Assembly (NCBI GenBank): GCA_014529385.2
Contig: CM043952.1
Location: forward strand, 54,330,119-54,394,118
Direction of reading: 5' to 3'
Source of the DNA: Adiantum capillus-veneris
Taxonomy: Eukaryota > Streptophyta > Polypodiopsida > Polypodiales > Pteridaceae
DNA length: 64,000 nucleotides
Position numbers and translations under genes: made by a program
In this document: positions 1 to 11,300 of the stretch, piece by piece
How the letters are laid out: the number at the start of each line of letters is the position of its first letter
How positions within the stretch are numbered: position 1 is the stretch's first letter
The notes under the pieces: model-generated
The model's input: the letters and a program-made list of their open reading frames with translations, nothing else
Database searches by the model: none
What the model was told of the DNA's origin: nothing

Positions 1-667
1 AAGCAATCATAATATTTGAGAGACGAGAGAGGCGCAAACATGGTACAACCTAAAGAATACTTCTGCTGAAATTGAACTTCAAAAAAATGAGTATACAAGC
101 CCTCTAATAAAGAGGTTTTGGAGCCATGTAGGCTGACAATATGTATGATTTCAATCCATGATTTCAAGAAGATTTGCTGCTGGACTGTTGGGATGAATGA
201 GATAGATACTATACTACAAAGACCCATGTGGCAGTACATGTAATAGTCTTTCCTGCACTTATGTGGTATCTTCTAATGGTCAATTGGCCTCTTCATAGCC
301 TAATCCCCTCCTTGTCTTGTACCTCATCTTTTGGTACAACCTCACTGTATCCTACCCCTCATACAGTCTGACTCTCATTGTTGCACCCGATGCATATATT
401 GCATCTCTTCTAGGTTAAGTTCACCTTTGTTTAATTTTTATCCAGATAACTGTATCAATCAAAGCTTTCACTTCAAACCCTATACAGACAAGTCCTATGC
501 CTGGTAACGTTTTGGTCTAGTATGAGTATTAGTCAACGAAGGTCACACAGCTAACTTAATACTTGTTTGGCACAAGGTACTTGCTGCCGCACTTCATTGA
601 AAATCTGAAATTACTGTTGCTTGATGATTTTGTAAAAGCAGAACTAAGCTTTAACAATTTTTTGTAC
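1..667. other. Downstream flank or intron of the host oxygenase gene, no feature recognised
   Basis: I see no further exon here that continues the oxygenase in phase, no terminal exon with a stop, and no transposon signature. The last exon of the minus-strand gene may lie beyond the left edge of the window, or may be too short to recognise. Confidence 0.4.
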
Positions 668-716
668 CTTTTCCGTGCAATCACTCTGTTCATGTATGAT
701 CTGTAATGGCTGATCC
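668..716 (-). CDS. 2OG-Fe(II) oxygenase gene, exon F (last exon found)
   Basis: This 49-nt exon is preceded on the minus strand by an acceptor ending TTTTTGTCAG and followed by a GTAC donor. Its first base completes the Trp codon left open by the upstream exon (TG|G). Then 16 codons (WDQPLQIIHEQSDCTEK including the shared Trp) remain open and end in phase 0. In the oxygenase family the distal Arg motif is followed by a divergent C-terminal stretch, so sequence alone supports this exon only moderately. The exact phase match and good splice sites are the main evidence. No following exon was found in the remaining 667 bases. Confidence 0.55.
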
Positions 717-860
717 CTGACAAAAAGAGACCACTTAGATTGTGTTCATTTGAATACTGCTCTTTGGGGTATTCAACCTATCCCTTTCTCATAATATTCA
801 AAAAACGCCTTCAAATTTCAGCATAAGAAATTACGGTTGTTTGGTAGTCAGTATTCTTAC

Positions 861-928
861 CAGCAAGGTTGCATGAACAAGGCAAAAGTGTTTCTTGTCA
901 CACCAACAGCATTTGCACCAGCTGATGC
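861..928 (-). CDS. 2OG-Fe(II) oxygenase gene, exon E (2OG-binding Arg region)
   Basis: The exon reads ASAGANAVGVTRNTFALF then MQPC and leaves TG of a Trp codon. It follows the distal-histidine exon in phase 0. The acceptor is CTTGTGCTCAG and the donor is GTAAGAAT. The R-x-T in VTRNTF lies 15 residues after the distal His of the previous exon, which fits the Arg-x-Ser/Thr that anchors 2-oxoglutarate in this superfamily. A second acceptor at 974 would lengthen the exon but leave a 39-nt intron, so the 84-nt intron (929-1012) was preferred. It also gives the more family-like junction. Confidence 0.75.
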
Positions 929-1012
929 CTGAGCACAAGGGGAATTGTATTCAAGTCCAAGAAGCATGTGCACCTAAAACAACAACAAAACATGTATCAC
1001 ATCGTAGCCTAC

Positions 1013-1108
1013 CTGCACACAGTGTGGTGTTGCCCGAAGAAGCCCTTTGGAAAGGATCTCAGTTGTCTCTCCCATTTGATACGCAATCTGGTTTTCTGAA
1101 AACACTGC
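1013..1108 (-). CDS. 2OG-Fe(II) oxygenase gene, exon D (distal Fe-ligand His)
   Basis: The 32 codons are in phase 0 at both ends, with acceptor GCTATATAG and donor GTAGGC. The exon contains QIAYQMGETTEILS and RATPHCV. The latter carries the distal histidine that completes the HxD...H iron-binding triad of non-haem Fe(II)/2-oxoglutarate oxygenases of the isopenicillin-N-synthase-like type. The order and wording match the plant branch described for the neighbouring exons. The product would be a soluble oxygenase; the substrate cannot be inferred. Confidence 0.82.
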
Positions 1109-1332
1109 CTATATAGCACGGTGCTACAGCGAGACGTTAAATAGGAAAAAGAAATATTGTGCATGAATGTACACTGAAAATACAAGATGAGAATAAAAAA
1201 TTGGTTGAATGTACTGTAAAATGATGATCAAGGTGGGCAAATGCGACACCACAATTGTCCACGTGCAATAATTAAGCAAGAGAGTGTCAAGCGCAAGAGT
1301 CCTTGCTAACTTGCGCTTAGAGAGTAGGCTAC

Positions 1333-1433
1333 CTTCTTTATTTCTCCATTCAGAGTCCTTACATATAGTCCAGCGATTTTGTCAGGGCACCTTATCTCAA
1401 TGCCATTTCTCATATACATGGCACATGTAAGAC
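1333..1433 (-). CDS. 2OG-Fe(II) oxygenase gene, exon C
   Basis: This 101-nt exon reads LTCAMYMRNGIEIRCPD, then KIAGLYVRTLNGEIKK. The acceptor is TTGTACCAG and the donor is GTAGCC. Its first two bases (GT) complete the Gly codon whose first base ends the exon at 35848-35918, giving GSLTG|LTCAMYM without a break. These segments form the core beta strands between the HxD motif and the distal His in this plant oxygenase family. The intron separating it from the preceding exon is about 34.4 kb and is filled with transposons. Confidence 0.85.
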
Positions 1434-1945
1434 CTGGTACAACCAGTACATGACTTGAATGAGCTGACAATATCTTTCTGAAACAAGTAGGACAATTGTT
1501 TCTTGGGAATGAAGTGCATTTGAGTGCATGCATGTGTGTGTGGGCAGGTGCAGAATGCTGGACTACTGTGCATGCCTCTGCCAATGTGTGGGTGTGTGGG
1601 CATGTGTGTAAACTGCCACCAAACTGTCACACATCTCGGCTACTTACTAAAAAGCATCATTCTGATAATTTATGCCATCATCAAACTTTACAGGTGGACA
1701 ACAGCTACTTTGGAGTTGTCCACATACTAATAGTGCCTTAATTTCTTGTTTTCTTTCCGGAGCAAGATTGCACATGCTATCCAGCTTCTATGCTGCTTTA
1801 CATGTAGAACTATTTCCACATCTATGACAGCTTCTTGAACATCGCCACAAATTGGTGATGTGGCGACTCACACACACAGGAGGACCCCACCGAAAAACTT
1901 ATGCTGATGTGGTACTGTATGGACTCAACACAATTAGCACAACCA
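1434..1945. other. Intron sequence without recognised element
   Basis: This is the downstream end of the giant host intron. It contains short GT-rich stretches (around 1525-1610) and no coding or repeat signature I can name. Confidence 0.5.
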
Positions 1946-2242
1946 GGTTGTTGACGTGGCAGCCTGTACGAACAGTCCATGATTTACGGGGCAGCAGGAG
2001 CCCGAGGTTTTGGGGGAGAGAGCTTTTGGACTTGATGCTTTTGGAGGCTCTACTTTTAGGCATCCCACGTAGTTTATAAGGAGCCCTTGGGGCCACTCTC
2101 TGGTAGAGCATCAGGACAGAGAGTCACATAGAGTTGGACCCTTGGGCGTTGTACGCGATTGAGCAATCAAGAAATAAATACAAAAAGGGGCGCCAGTCTT
2201 TGGGGCCAGTGCATCTAGAAATGGAACTCCGCCACTTCATGT

Positions 2243-2245
<3 letters not shown>
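1946..2245 (+). repeat. LTR remnant 1
   Basis: The region resembles 5640-5990 (shared GACGTGGCAGC, CTGTACG, GATTTACG and a late GGGGCGCCA module followed by TTTGGGGCC and AACTCCGCCAC). It has the same general layout as the 3' half of the gypsy LTRs in this window. No TG start or CA end is intact. It ends where the (CT)n tract before mLINE-1 begins, so mLINE-1 or its tract probably interrupted it. Confidence 0.5.

Positions 2246-2294
<49 letters not shown>
2246..2294 (+). repeat. (CT)n tract at the 5' side of mLINE-1
   Basis: About 24 perfect CT units lie directly against the LINE coding remnant. It is one of the long CT/GA tracts that mark mLINE boundaries in this window. Confidence 0.97.
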
Positions 2295-2296
<2 letters not shown>

Positions 2297-4414
2297 ATCG
2301 CTCATATGCAGGAGGTAATGCCAGAGATTAGAGCGGCAAGGTAAAAAGGTAAGCTTGCTTTTTACCGAGATGGAAGAGTGGTGATATTGGAGCCACGCCC
2401 CACATGACGGTGTGAGACCTATGGGACCACACTCAAAGTTGCAACCTGGAATTGTAATGGATCTATGCGTCTTGATGTGGGTGCTTTTGAGGAATGTTTG
2501 TGGTAGAGACATCATCTTCTACTCTGAGACACATCGGGCCCCTGGGCAGACTATGCCTCACATTAGTAGATACAGATGGGAGACCGCCTGTAGACAGGAG
2601 ACACGATCAGAGCACAGAAGGCGGGGCTCATGAGAAGTGGCAATGCTATTCAGGGAGGAGTTGCAACCATTGATACATATAGCCCGCAGGGACGAGCAAG
2701 CTAGGTACATGTGGGTGAGACTAAGCAGAGACACACGGATATCTTTACATTGCTATTTGCTACTTTCCCCCGAGTACGTCAATGTATGCACCACCAAGAG
2801 GACAGTCCCCCTTTTCTATTTTGGATGATGACATCTGGGAGTTCTCTAGAGACGGTGACATCATCATTTTAGGGGACTTCAATGCTAGGACTACCCATCA
2901 TCAGACAGTTTTTTATGATACTTCAAAGGAGATGCTGAGAGAGCTGGATGTTGCAGAGACGGGCCTATCCAGACTATCACAGGATGGGAACATACTGAGT
3001 ATGGATGACACTTGATAGACATGGGGACCGCACATGGATTGGTCATTTTGAATGGCCTACAGAGATTTCCTGATGCAGGAGGTTTTACATACTTTCTACA
3101 CAGACATGGAGCAAGCACAGTGGCTCTTCTGTACACAGACGTCTGTAGATCCCATCTATGTATACACCGTCTGTCTCCCGCTTTAGAGTGTAGCGGGTAG
3201 GGGCTACTGCCTATGGCCTGTGTGCTATACTCAACTGGAAGGCCATTGACAGGATGAGGACTGGGAGAGCATATGATCATGATGGCTTAGTGGCTGAGCA
3301 CTTCATACATGCCAAAGATCTACTAGCAGAGCTTCTAGCAGTTATGCTTAATCGTGCCATGTGTGAGGGCTTGCCTGATACTTGGAGCCTATCTACTATT
3401 GTACCTATATTCAAGTCAGGAGACCCTATGGAGCCTGGGAATTATCGCACTATCATGATTGGACACACATTGGCACGGTTGTACGCATCCATTCTTGAGC
3501 AGCAGCTGAGCAGATGGGCAGAGAGAGAGAAGATACGGGCAGCCGGGCAAGCAAGGTTCAGGAGAGGCTTTTCTACTCTTGACCATATCTTGACACTCAG
3601 AGCCATCATTGAGGAGGGCAGATCGCATAAGAGACAGATTATTGTAGCTTTGTGGACTTCCGCAAAGCATTTGACACAGTACCCAGAGCTAGATTGATGC
3701 GTAGATTACAGGAGATGGGAGTATCCACAGAGCTCATTTGGGGAGTTATGGCATTATCCAGGTCAGTAATGGGGCATGTACGCACCCCAGAGGTCCTTTC
3801 TATAGCGGTTCACTCCACTATTGGGGAGAAGCAGGGTTGCCTGCTCTCTCCTACTCTATTTGGTATGTATGTGGATGAGGTTTCTGACTACATAGAAATT
3901 TGAGAGAGCTGGAGATAGAGGTGCACAGCTGGCAGGGACATGGATTCCACTTTTGTTATATGCTGATGATATTGTGTTGATCTCCGACTCTCCGGAGAGG
4001 ATGCAACGTCACTTGGATGCTTTGCATAGGTTCACCCACGAAAGTGGTTTGTCTGTCAACCTTGGTAAAACCAAGGTCATGGCATTTAATACCACCCCGC
4101 AGTGGATCAAGAGGTCAATGCCTGCCTTCACATACAGAGAAGAGAAGGTGGAGTATACAGATGCTTACACCTACCTTGGAGTGGTTTTTAGTGGGCCAGC
4201 ATTTTCATTGAGGAGAGCAGCAAAGACTAGATTGACCAGAGCCCACGCAGCGTTGGGTAGATTGGAGAGGATGTGTTCACATGTTCAGTTTCAGGAGCCT
4301 CGGACGAAGCTCTGGCTCTTTGACACTTTGGTGGCTTCTGCATTGCTCTATGGAGCTGAGATTTGGGGACCGTCCTTGGACCATCACGAGAGGACACGTT
4401 GCACGGATGGATGG

Positions 4415-4418
<4 letters not shown>
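2295..4418 (+). pseudogene. mLINE-1: truncated LINE (ORF1 end, endonuclease, reverse transcriptase)
   Basis: The copy starts in the last ~37 codons of ORF1 (AFYRDG-like block near 2373) and reaches the ORF1 stop TGA at 2405-2407, followed by CGG. It continues in frame into the endonuclease (WNCNGSMRLDVG near 2446-2480, GDFNARTTHH near 2875). Reverse transcriptase blocks follow: NYRTIMIGHTLARLYAS near 3440, DFRKAFDTVPRARL near 3655, GCLLSPTLFGMYVDE near 3835 and YADDIVLISDSP near 3960. Part of the endonuclease-RT linker is deleted near 3120-3245, and several frameshifts break the frame. The copy stops at EIWGPSLDHH plus a few codons, so the CCHC domain and 3' UTR are missing. It is flanked by (CT)n on the left and (GA)n on the right, which is unlike the tail of the complete copies. 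Confidence 0.88.

Positions 4419-4461
<43 letters not shown>
4419..4461 (+). repeat. (AG)n tract at the 3' side of mLINE-1
   Basis: About 21 perfect AG units directly abut the truncated reverse transcriptase sequence. Complete mLINE copies end in (CT)n on the coding strand. This tract is the reverse orientation, which suggests a rearranged or internally primed copy. Confidence 0.97.
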
Positions 4462-4464
<3 letters not shown>

Positions 4465-5044
4465 TCCACTCTAGGTGTTACAGTTTTCTTACGGTATTTT
4501 TTTTAAAGTTTATTAAATCTGGCCCCCTTTCAGATTGGCCAGCCACTGAGCTTAAAAGGTTTTTACACTTTACACTTAAAAACAAGCATTAAAACCCCGG
4601 TTTTTGGTTGGAGCATTAGTATCTTGCCCGATTTCATGTCTCTCCCAACTCAGTCTATCGGCTCTCGCCGGGTCGTATATCTGTTTGTCCAGCCAGCCAC
4701 TTTCTTGGGTGGCCACCGCAAAATCTGAGCGGACTCACGACACCATCTTATTCTTCTCAACTATTTCGCACTGCATCCAGCTATTATTCTACTTATCATA
4801 CTATCCGGACACAGATAAATTTCCTAATGACACATTGCACTGGAAAATTTACCCGTTCATAATTAATTGGTACCAATTAATCCATAAATTCATTTTGTGT
4901 GCACAAAACTCATTTTCATTTATTTGTAGCCGTAGCTAAAAATATTACCTCTCTGTGGCTTCTAAACAATTGTCCTCAACTGTATGGCTTCATGATATAG
5001 GTGCAAGATATCTGGAAAATCTTGCAATTCCGATTATGTCATCC
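4462..5044. other. AT-rich intron sequence, nothing recognised
   Basis: No coding similarity, terminal repeat or structured RNA could be recognised. Open frames here (for example around 4604-4939) have no family features. Confidence 0.5.
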
Positions 5045-5345
5045 ACTGAGCATCTAGAGGGAGTAATTCTCAAACTTTACTAGGTACTTACGATGAGTTC
5101 TTCTAGACTTTCGTTGGCGCTCTTGATGGTGAATGATCTGTTCTGGAAGAAGTATTTCTTCAGTTTCATCTCAAAGGATCTTCCGTAACTGGTTCTGCAG
5201 GAGGTTTGCCAACGAAAGATTGTAGAAGACTCTTTTCTGAAAAGCATAATGGATTTTCCAAGTCTCTGGAAGATCCAATCTAAATGCTAAAGAAACTGTG
5301 ATACTTTCTTCTGATCTTTCACTCTCAAAAATCTGAAATTTTTTA
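5045..5345 (-). pseudogene. Gyp-E: decayed gypsy pol C-terminus
   Basis: Minus-strand translation in shifting frames gives FRLDLPETWKIHYAFQ, which matches [20 protein letters not shown] of Gyp-B. Further on come a Leu-Pro-Glu-Gln block and HRKYLVKFENYS, corresponding to the start of the chromodomain (RYLVKFKNYP in Gyp-B). It is therefore the 3' end of the pol gene of an old minus-strand chromodomain-type gypsy element. Several stops and frameshifts are present. Confidence 0.6.
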
Positions 5346-5387
5346 TTGTAGATCCACCATAATCCTTAGGTTGGGAATGTCACAGAC

Positions 5388-6080
5388 TGTTGACGTGTCA
5401 AGCCACTGAAGAATGGAGCCAACTTGCACATCCCGGCCGAGGGACCTAAACCCTAAGTGAAGAAGCAACAGAAGGAGAACAAGCAACATAAGAAGTTTTA
5501 CCAACTTGCAAAGTCTTGCCCAGTTCCCACCAACTTACAAGACCCCGTCCGATGGGGCCCAGGGACCTAAAGCCATTAAACTAAAGCGGGACCAACACAC
5601 ACACACAAAAAGCGTAGAGAACTGATGACATGGCAGCAGCTGTACGGACGCCCACGAATTGCGCTGACAGTGCCATGTGACAGTCTGTACGGAATTTCGG
5701 GATTTACGATGTTGGCTGATGACCTGGCAAGTTGTACAGATTTCCCTTATTTTGTGCTGGTTGTTTTTGGGAGGCCAGATGCTTTTGGAACTTGAATGCT
5801 TTTCATGTAAACTGCTTTTAGAGGCCAAGGGCCTTTAAATATGACCCATGGGCTCTCACTCTGGCAGTCTACCCACGGGGGATGCAGAGCAGAGCCATGG
5901 GAGTTGTACTCGGTTGAAGCAATATAAAGAAATACCGAAAGGGGCGCCAAGGTTTGGAGCCAATGCTCTCTCAGGGTGGAACTCCACCACTACCCTTCTC
6001 GTGTGTCGTGCACTCTATCTCTTTCAGTTCATTTGTTATTTGAAGTGCCTAGAGTTGTTAGTCTGCTCTTTTCCGTTGGT
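5388..6080 (+). repeat. LTR remnant 2
   Basis: The region begins with a TGTTGACGTG-like edge. It carries a short CA run at 5592-5608 and the shared LTR module (AAAGAAATACCGAAAGGGGCGCCAA in two halves) at 5926-5950, preceded by ATATAAAG. It resembles LTR remnant 1, the LTRs of Gyp-A/B in the module region, and the Gyp-C LTR in reverse orientation. No matching partner LTR is visible, so it may be a solo LTR. The right edge is uncertain. Confidence 0.5.
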
Positions 6081-6100
6081 ATGTGGTGCCCGTCCCCCGT

Positions 6101-6673
6101 GACAGGGAAACTGCATGTACTGATGGTGGATATTAAGAATATGCATATGGATTCCAGCTATGAAACACAAGAGGCGATGGAGAAGGTAGTGTGCAAGATC
6201 AGCTGTTGCAACCATCTGACTAAAAACTCCCCCAATTGGAATAGAAGATTCTATAGATTTTCTAGAAGAAGCTCTTGCATTGTCAAGGGCTGGAGGATCG
6301 AAAACTGAGGCATCACAGGCGGTAACATTTAATTCAAGAACTGTTGTAAATTTTGCAAAATAGGCAAAGTCTGTCGAGGATGTTTCAAGAGAATGTTGGT
6401 CAATTTTTCCCATGGAGGACTATCTTCCAAGTTGTCCTCCAATCCAAACTTCCAAGAACTCCACAATTCCTCTCAATAGAAGTCTAGAAGATCCCTCTCT
6501 GAATCTTTTTGACAAGTTATTGTCAATTGCAACTTTTCAAGAGATTCTATCAATTCCTTGAGCATATCTTCCGAGACATCGAATTTGTTCGTGCCTTGGC
6601 TATCTTTGCTTTTCTATCTTCTACTTCCTTGCCTTTCCCTTGGTCAGATATTGTACGATCCCAAAAAGCATAT
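6101..6673 (-). pseudogene. Unidentified retroelement-like coding remnant, left part (Gyp-E host of Gyp-A)
   Basis: The minus-strand translation is partly open. Near the Gyp-A insertion it reads a lysine-rich segment (DQGKGKEVEDRKAKIAKAR) of the kind seen in retroelement Gag regions. With the Gyp-A insertion removed, it is continuous with 23007-23280. I cannot name the family. Its link with the pol remnant at 5045-5345 is inferred only from strand and position. Confidence 0.3.
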
Positions 6674-6678
6674 CCACC
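6674..6678. repeat. Target site duplication of Gyp-A, left copy
   Basis: CCACC directly precedes the 5' LTR and is repeated at 23002-23006 after the 3' LTR. Five bases is the usual duplication length for Ty3/gypsy integrases. Confidence 0.65.
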
Positions 6679-8231
6679 TGTCACGAGGACGTGGCAGCTG
6701 TTAACAATGTCACGAGGATGTGGCAACTGCTAACTTTAGTTGTTCGTTTCTTTCCAATGGGTTTTGTTTTATTTTTGAGACCTTCTTGAACTAGCAAACG
6801 GCCGGACATTGTATGGCCAATGTGAACGGTAGTTTCATCCGCAGACGGGAAGTGGTCGGCACTGGAATTTGTATAGTAAGAGGATGTCTAGGCTCAGAGC
6901 AAGATCATATAGGTCCCCCCGTCGCACTTAGCAAGTTGGTGGATAGTAGGAAGTGAACTCAATAAAGGCCTAGAGTCAAGATGGGACTACCAACTGAAAG
7001 TATCCGATAGTTGGGCCACATTGCACTTTTCGATGTGGTCCCAGTGAGGATAGATGGTCAGATGACCAGTGGGAGCCCAACAGAATCATTTCCTAAAATT
7101 TATGGAACTACTATTTTGGCCGTGAAATGTGTTCGCGGCATTACCTCCGGTATGACTAGGGGAACATTTTACAACTCTGCCGCGAAGTCAACTGAGCAAC
7201 CAGTCGGAGATTTTTAGGCGGCAAACCCAAAACGGGAAAATGCTTGTAAATGCGCCAAGTGGCACATTTCTGTGCATTTGCTTAATGCAAAGAAGTGGTA
7301 GCGCTGAATTTATAGCTAGGAGGCTCATTTTGAGTTTTCCTGCCATAGGTTAAGAGCTATGGAGTGCTTCCTGTACAGTGTGGTGCCAGGAGTGATGCCC
7401 TGCACGCTACACACTGCTCTCTCTCCCCCTTAAGTGCAGTTATGTGATGCCCCACAAGAGGGCTTTTCATTTGATTGATGTACAGTTGTGTGGGTTCATG
7501 CGCGATTGCCGAGGCAAGAGCCTCTTGCACAGGTACTGGGTTAGCTAGTGGCTAATCCCCCGTAGGTACAGGTGAATTCGGAGGTTTCACGTGAGAAATC
7601 TCGTCCGATTCAAAGGGCAAGTAGTCCTACAAGTGCGGGAGCTCGAGGTCTTGCTACAGATGCGACCGGCACTTGAAACGGAGCCTAAAACAGGGAATTA
7701 CAGCCTGCTGTGTATTTTTGCAGGTTTAGGGTTTCGGCCCTAAACGGTCCCTAATACCCTAGGAGGTTCGGGGACGCGAGGGGACCGCTGTAGAGGTGAT
7801 CTGGCGCATTTTTGCGGCAAAAAACAGAGAATTCAGCGTGCTGCAGATTCTCGCCAGGTTTTGCAAAGTGTCCATATGCGTTGGGAAAGTCATCTATTGC
7901 GTGGGGATACTGACTGTGAAGCGTCCTAGTACAGTTATGGTGCCGAAATCAAGCCAGAACAGGTGTTTCTCAGCCTGTATTATGCGGGGCAGCTCGTAGG
8001 AGATCATAAGTTTTATTCCCTCTGTTAAAGAATAAAGAAATACCGAAAGGGGCGCCAATTTTGGGGCCTACAGGTTGTCGGCGTCTGCTCGGGGTATTCT
8101 AGCTTCCGAGCCGTGTGTGTATTCAAGTGTTAATTCCCGTCACAGGTTCCCTTTGCACGTTCTCTTTGTGTGTGTTTAAAGTAAAGAATTTGTGTGAAAG
8201 CCAATGCCTACCGCCCCACGGGCAGGTTTCA
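6679..8231 (+). repeat. Gyp-A 5' LTR
   Basis: This LTR starts TGTCACGAGGACGTGGCAG and ends GGTTTCA, with the TG...CA ends usual for LTRs. It is about 1.55 kb. It carries AATAAA followed by ATACCGAAAGGGGCGCC at 8031-8058. It is clearly related to the Gyp-B LTRs at both ends but diverged in the middle. The partner is at 21443-23001. Confidence 0.9.
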
Positions 8232-8249
8232 TGGTTCCATTGCTGGGAT
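8232..8249 (+). other. Gyp-A primer binding site (tRNA-Glu-like)
   Basis: TGGTTCCATTGCTGGGAT begins directly after the LTR. It matches the complement of the plant tRNA-Glu 3' end with three mismatches. The Gyp-B version is closer. Confidence 0.6.
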
Positions 8250-8328
8250 ATCAATCACTTTTTCCTCAAAGAGTGAGCCTCGGTTGTTTTGGGTAAAGAC
8301 ACAGAGTGCAGGAACGCAGGATTACACT

Positions 8329-11300
8329 ATGGCCGACAAAGGGAAGGGCATTATGGAAGAGGGTTCTTCTTCGAAGGACACGCAGGAGATCCCTATGGTT
8401 TTTGAGATTGGCGAGAGCTCACGGCCACGTCAGTCTGTACCTCCTGTCATTGTGAATGTCCCTCTAGTAGTACAGGGCTTTATGACTGGGCAACTAGAGG
8501 ATGATGCGTTCAGGACTCAGTTAGTTGCCGCGGTGAATGTCTTTTCGCAGTTGGTGTAGAACCCAAGGTTTATGGAGTTCTTGCAAGCGCCACCAGTGCC
8601 ATAGCAAAATAGGCAACCTACACTGCGTACAGAGCTTGTTGAGGCTCAAGCCCAGGTACTTCATGCGGCTCAGGAGGATAGGGAACACTCGCATGTTGCG
8701 GAGTCAGGGGCCTATTCCACAGGTTATGTTAGTTCAGCCCGCCACCTATCAGAGCCCGCATGCTGTCTTGAATGGACAGGAAACTGGATACCAGGCTATG
8801 CACCCAGTTTTTCTACCACCCACGGTACATCCTCGGTATTTCAGGGGTGGATCAGTGTTCCAAAATATGGCTGGTTATGCGCCTGGAAGTCAGTCGTACA
8901 TGCCAGGAACAGTGTTTTGGGGTATGCAAGGCATCATGCCAAACCCCATGTATGGTAGTATCGGCATGCAGCAGGGTTTTCAAAGCAATCACAGCCAGTT
9001 TGGGGTGCCACAGGGTCATTTTGGCATGGTTGGTTTTTCTGGACAGCAGCCAGATATTGCACCTCTGATGCAAAATGTGAATGGCCAAGATGTGCCGATC
9101 ATGCCTACTACAGTGCCCATGTTGCAGACCATTCCTTATGACAACTTGGGGGAACTGGAGAAACCAAAAGCTTACAAAGAAGGTGGTGCAGCTGTGAAAT
9201 TCAGTACCTTCAGTGGCTTCGAAGATAAGACAAAGACTCGCACTTTCCTCCAGAAGTTTGATACAGCTTATGCCAGAGGGAATTTTACAGAGGCCTCGAA
9301 AGTTAGGAAAGCTGCTACTTTCTTAAAGGACAGAGCGCTCACATGGTGGACGACATTGTTAATGCAAGGACAGGCACCCGCCACTTGGGTTTACTTCAAG
9401 CAAATGTTTGCATCTGCTTGGCTGTCAAATGAATTTGCAGCAGACGTCATGATAGATTGACACCAGCTTACTTCAACTTCATGCAAGAGCTTGCTCGAGT
9501 ACAATAGGAGGTTTTGTAAAGCGTTACTCTCAGTGACCTCCTACAGATTTGTGCCATTAACAAAGCAGATAGAGAAGTACTGTTGTGGGTTGCCTAAAGG
9601 GCTTCGTGATTACTGTACCAAGAACAGCGTGGCTACCCTCACTCAACTAATGGAAGTTGCGAACACTGGTCTTGCCTTGTTGAAAGGAGAGGACAGTGGA
9701 TTTCCGAGCAAGGACAAAGGAGGGCAGCAAAAGAAAAATTCAGCGAAGAAGCCCTTTGTGAAAACGGCTCCTAATGCGTCACAGGGGTAAAAAAAGGCCA
9801 CCAAGGACAAGGATTCAGTCGGGACTTCTGGAGCGCAGGCAAAGAAACAGAAAAGGAAGCCTTTTGTGTGCAAGTCGCTCGAGGAAAAGAAGGTCCTAAT
9901 GGCTGAAAACAAATGCTTTATATGCGAGCAGCCTGGTCACTTTGCTACCAATTGTCCACAAAGGAAAAGACCAGCTGACTCTAATGATAAAGAAGACCAG
10001 AAAGGCAAGAAGCCTAAACCCATGGCAGGTTTAGTGCCAGACATGGTGGGTGACAGTCCCAACACAGATGCCAATGAGATATGTAGGGCATGGGGTAAAG
10101 TTAGGGATTAAACGGCACTCATCTTCTTTGATCCAGGTGCCAAAGCCAACTTTATCTCACCAGAGTTAGCTATGAAGCTGGGCATCAGAGCTGAAGAGAT
10201 GGGGTACATAGCAGAGGCAGGGTTGGCATGTCCTGGCGACTCAGAGTGTGTTACTCCCATTATTGGAAAGCTACGTCTCCATATCCAGTCAAATGTGGAC
10301 ACAGAAGATTTCTACATCATGCCGTTGGAAGGATGTGATGCCTTGTTGGGGATCCCGTGGATGTTCCGAGTGCATGGAGTCTTGGATGCCTACAACAAAA
10401 AGATCACTGTAGAGCATAGGGGCAAAACTCACATCTTGGATGTAAAGCTTAAAGGAGAGTCAGTCCCTATTATATCTGCTTCTGCTATCACTTCTGTAAT
10501 AAAGAATCATATTTCTGTGTACTTGATTTTTGCACGTGATGTCTCAGATAGTGATCAGTCAAATTTATCTGTGTTAGATAAAGAAAGGTCAGCATTTTTG
10601 CAAAAGTTTAGTGACTGTTTTTCTGATTCATTACCGTCACAATTGCTGCCAGAGAGACCTGAGGACCATCGGATAGATTTGGTGCCAGGGTGTAGCCCAC
10701 CAAATAGACCTCCCTACAGGGTTAGCGCGGTGCAACAGAAAGAGATTATGGGCCAGGTTGAGGAGTTATTAGAGAAGGGGCTGATTCAGCCTAGTTCTTC
10801 ACCCTTTTGCCCCCCTGTGCTCCTAGTGCAGAAGAAGGATGGCTCATGGCGCATGCGTATTGACTACCGTGCGTTGAATAAGAATATCATCAAGAATAGG
10901 TTTCCTATTCCTAGAATTGATGATATTCTCTCGATCGTTAGAGGGTGCTGCAATTTTCAGCAGGATAGACCTTAAGAGTGGGTACCATCAGATTCGTATA
11001 AGGCCAGAGGATGTGCACAAGACTGCGTTTAGAACGACATTTGGTCTTTATGAGTTTCTAGTGATGCCGTTTGGGCTAACAAATGCTCCTGCCACGTCAA
11101 CAGAATGATGGACCGGATTTTCTGCTCGCATCAACAGTTTGTGGGGACGTTCTTTGATGACATGATAGTGTATTCGAAGAATGAAGAGCAGCATAGGCAT
11201 TACTTGACCATTGTGTTCGAAGAGCTGCACAGTCTCACAGGTTACTTGTCAATCCTAAGAAAAGTGAATTCTTCCTCGAAGAGATCCACTTTCTTGGCCA

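Noticed and set aside
974-1012. A 39-nt intron between the distal-His exon and the next
   Set aside because: It is too short for a typical plant intron. An acceptor at 929-930 gives an 84-nt intron, keeps phase and yields a more family-like protein junction.
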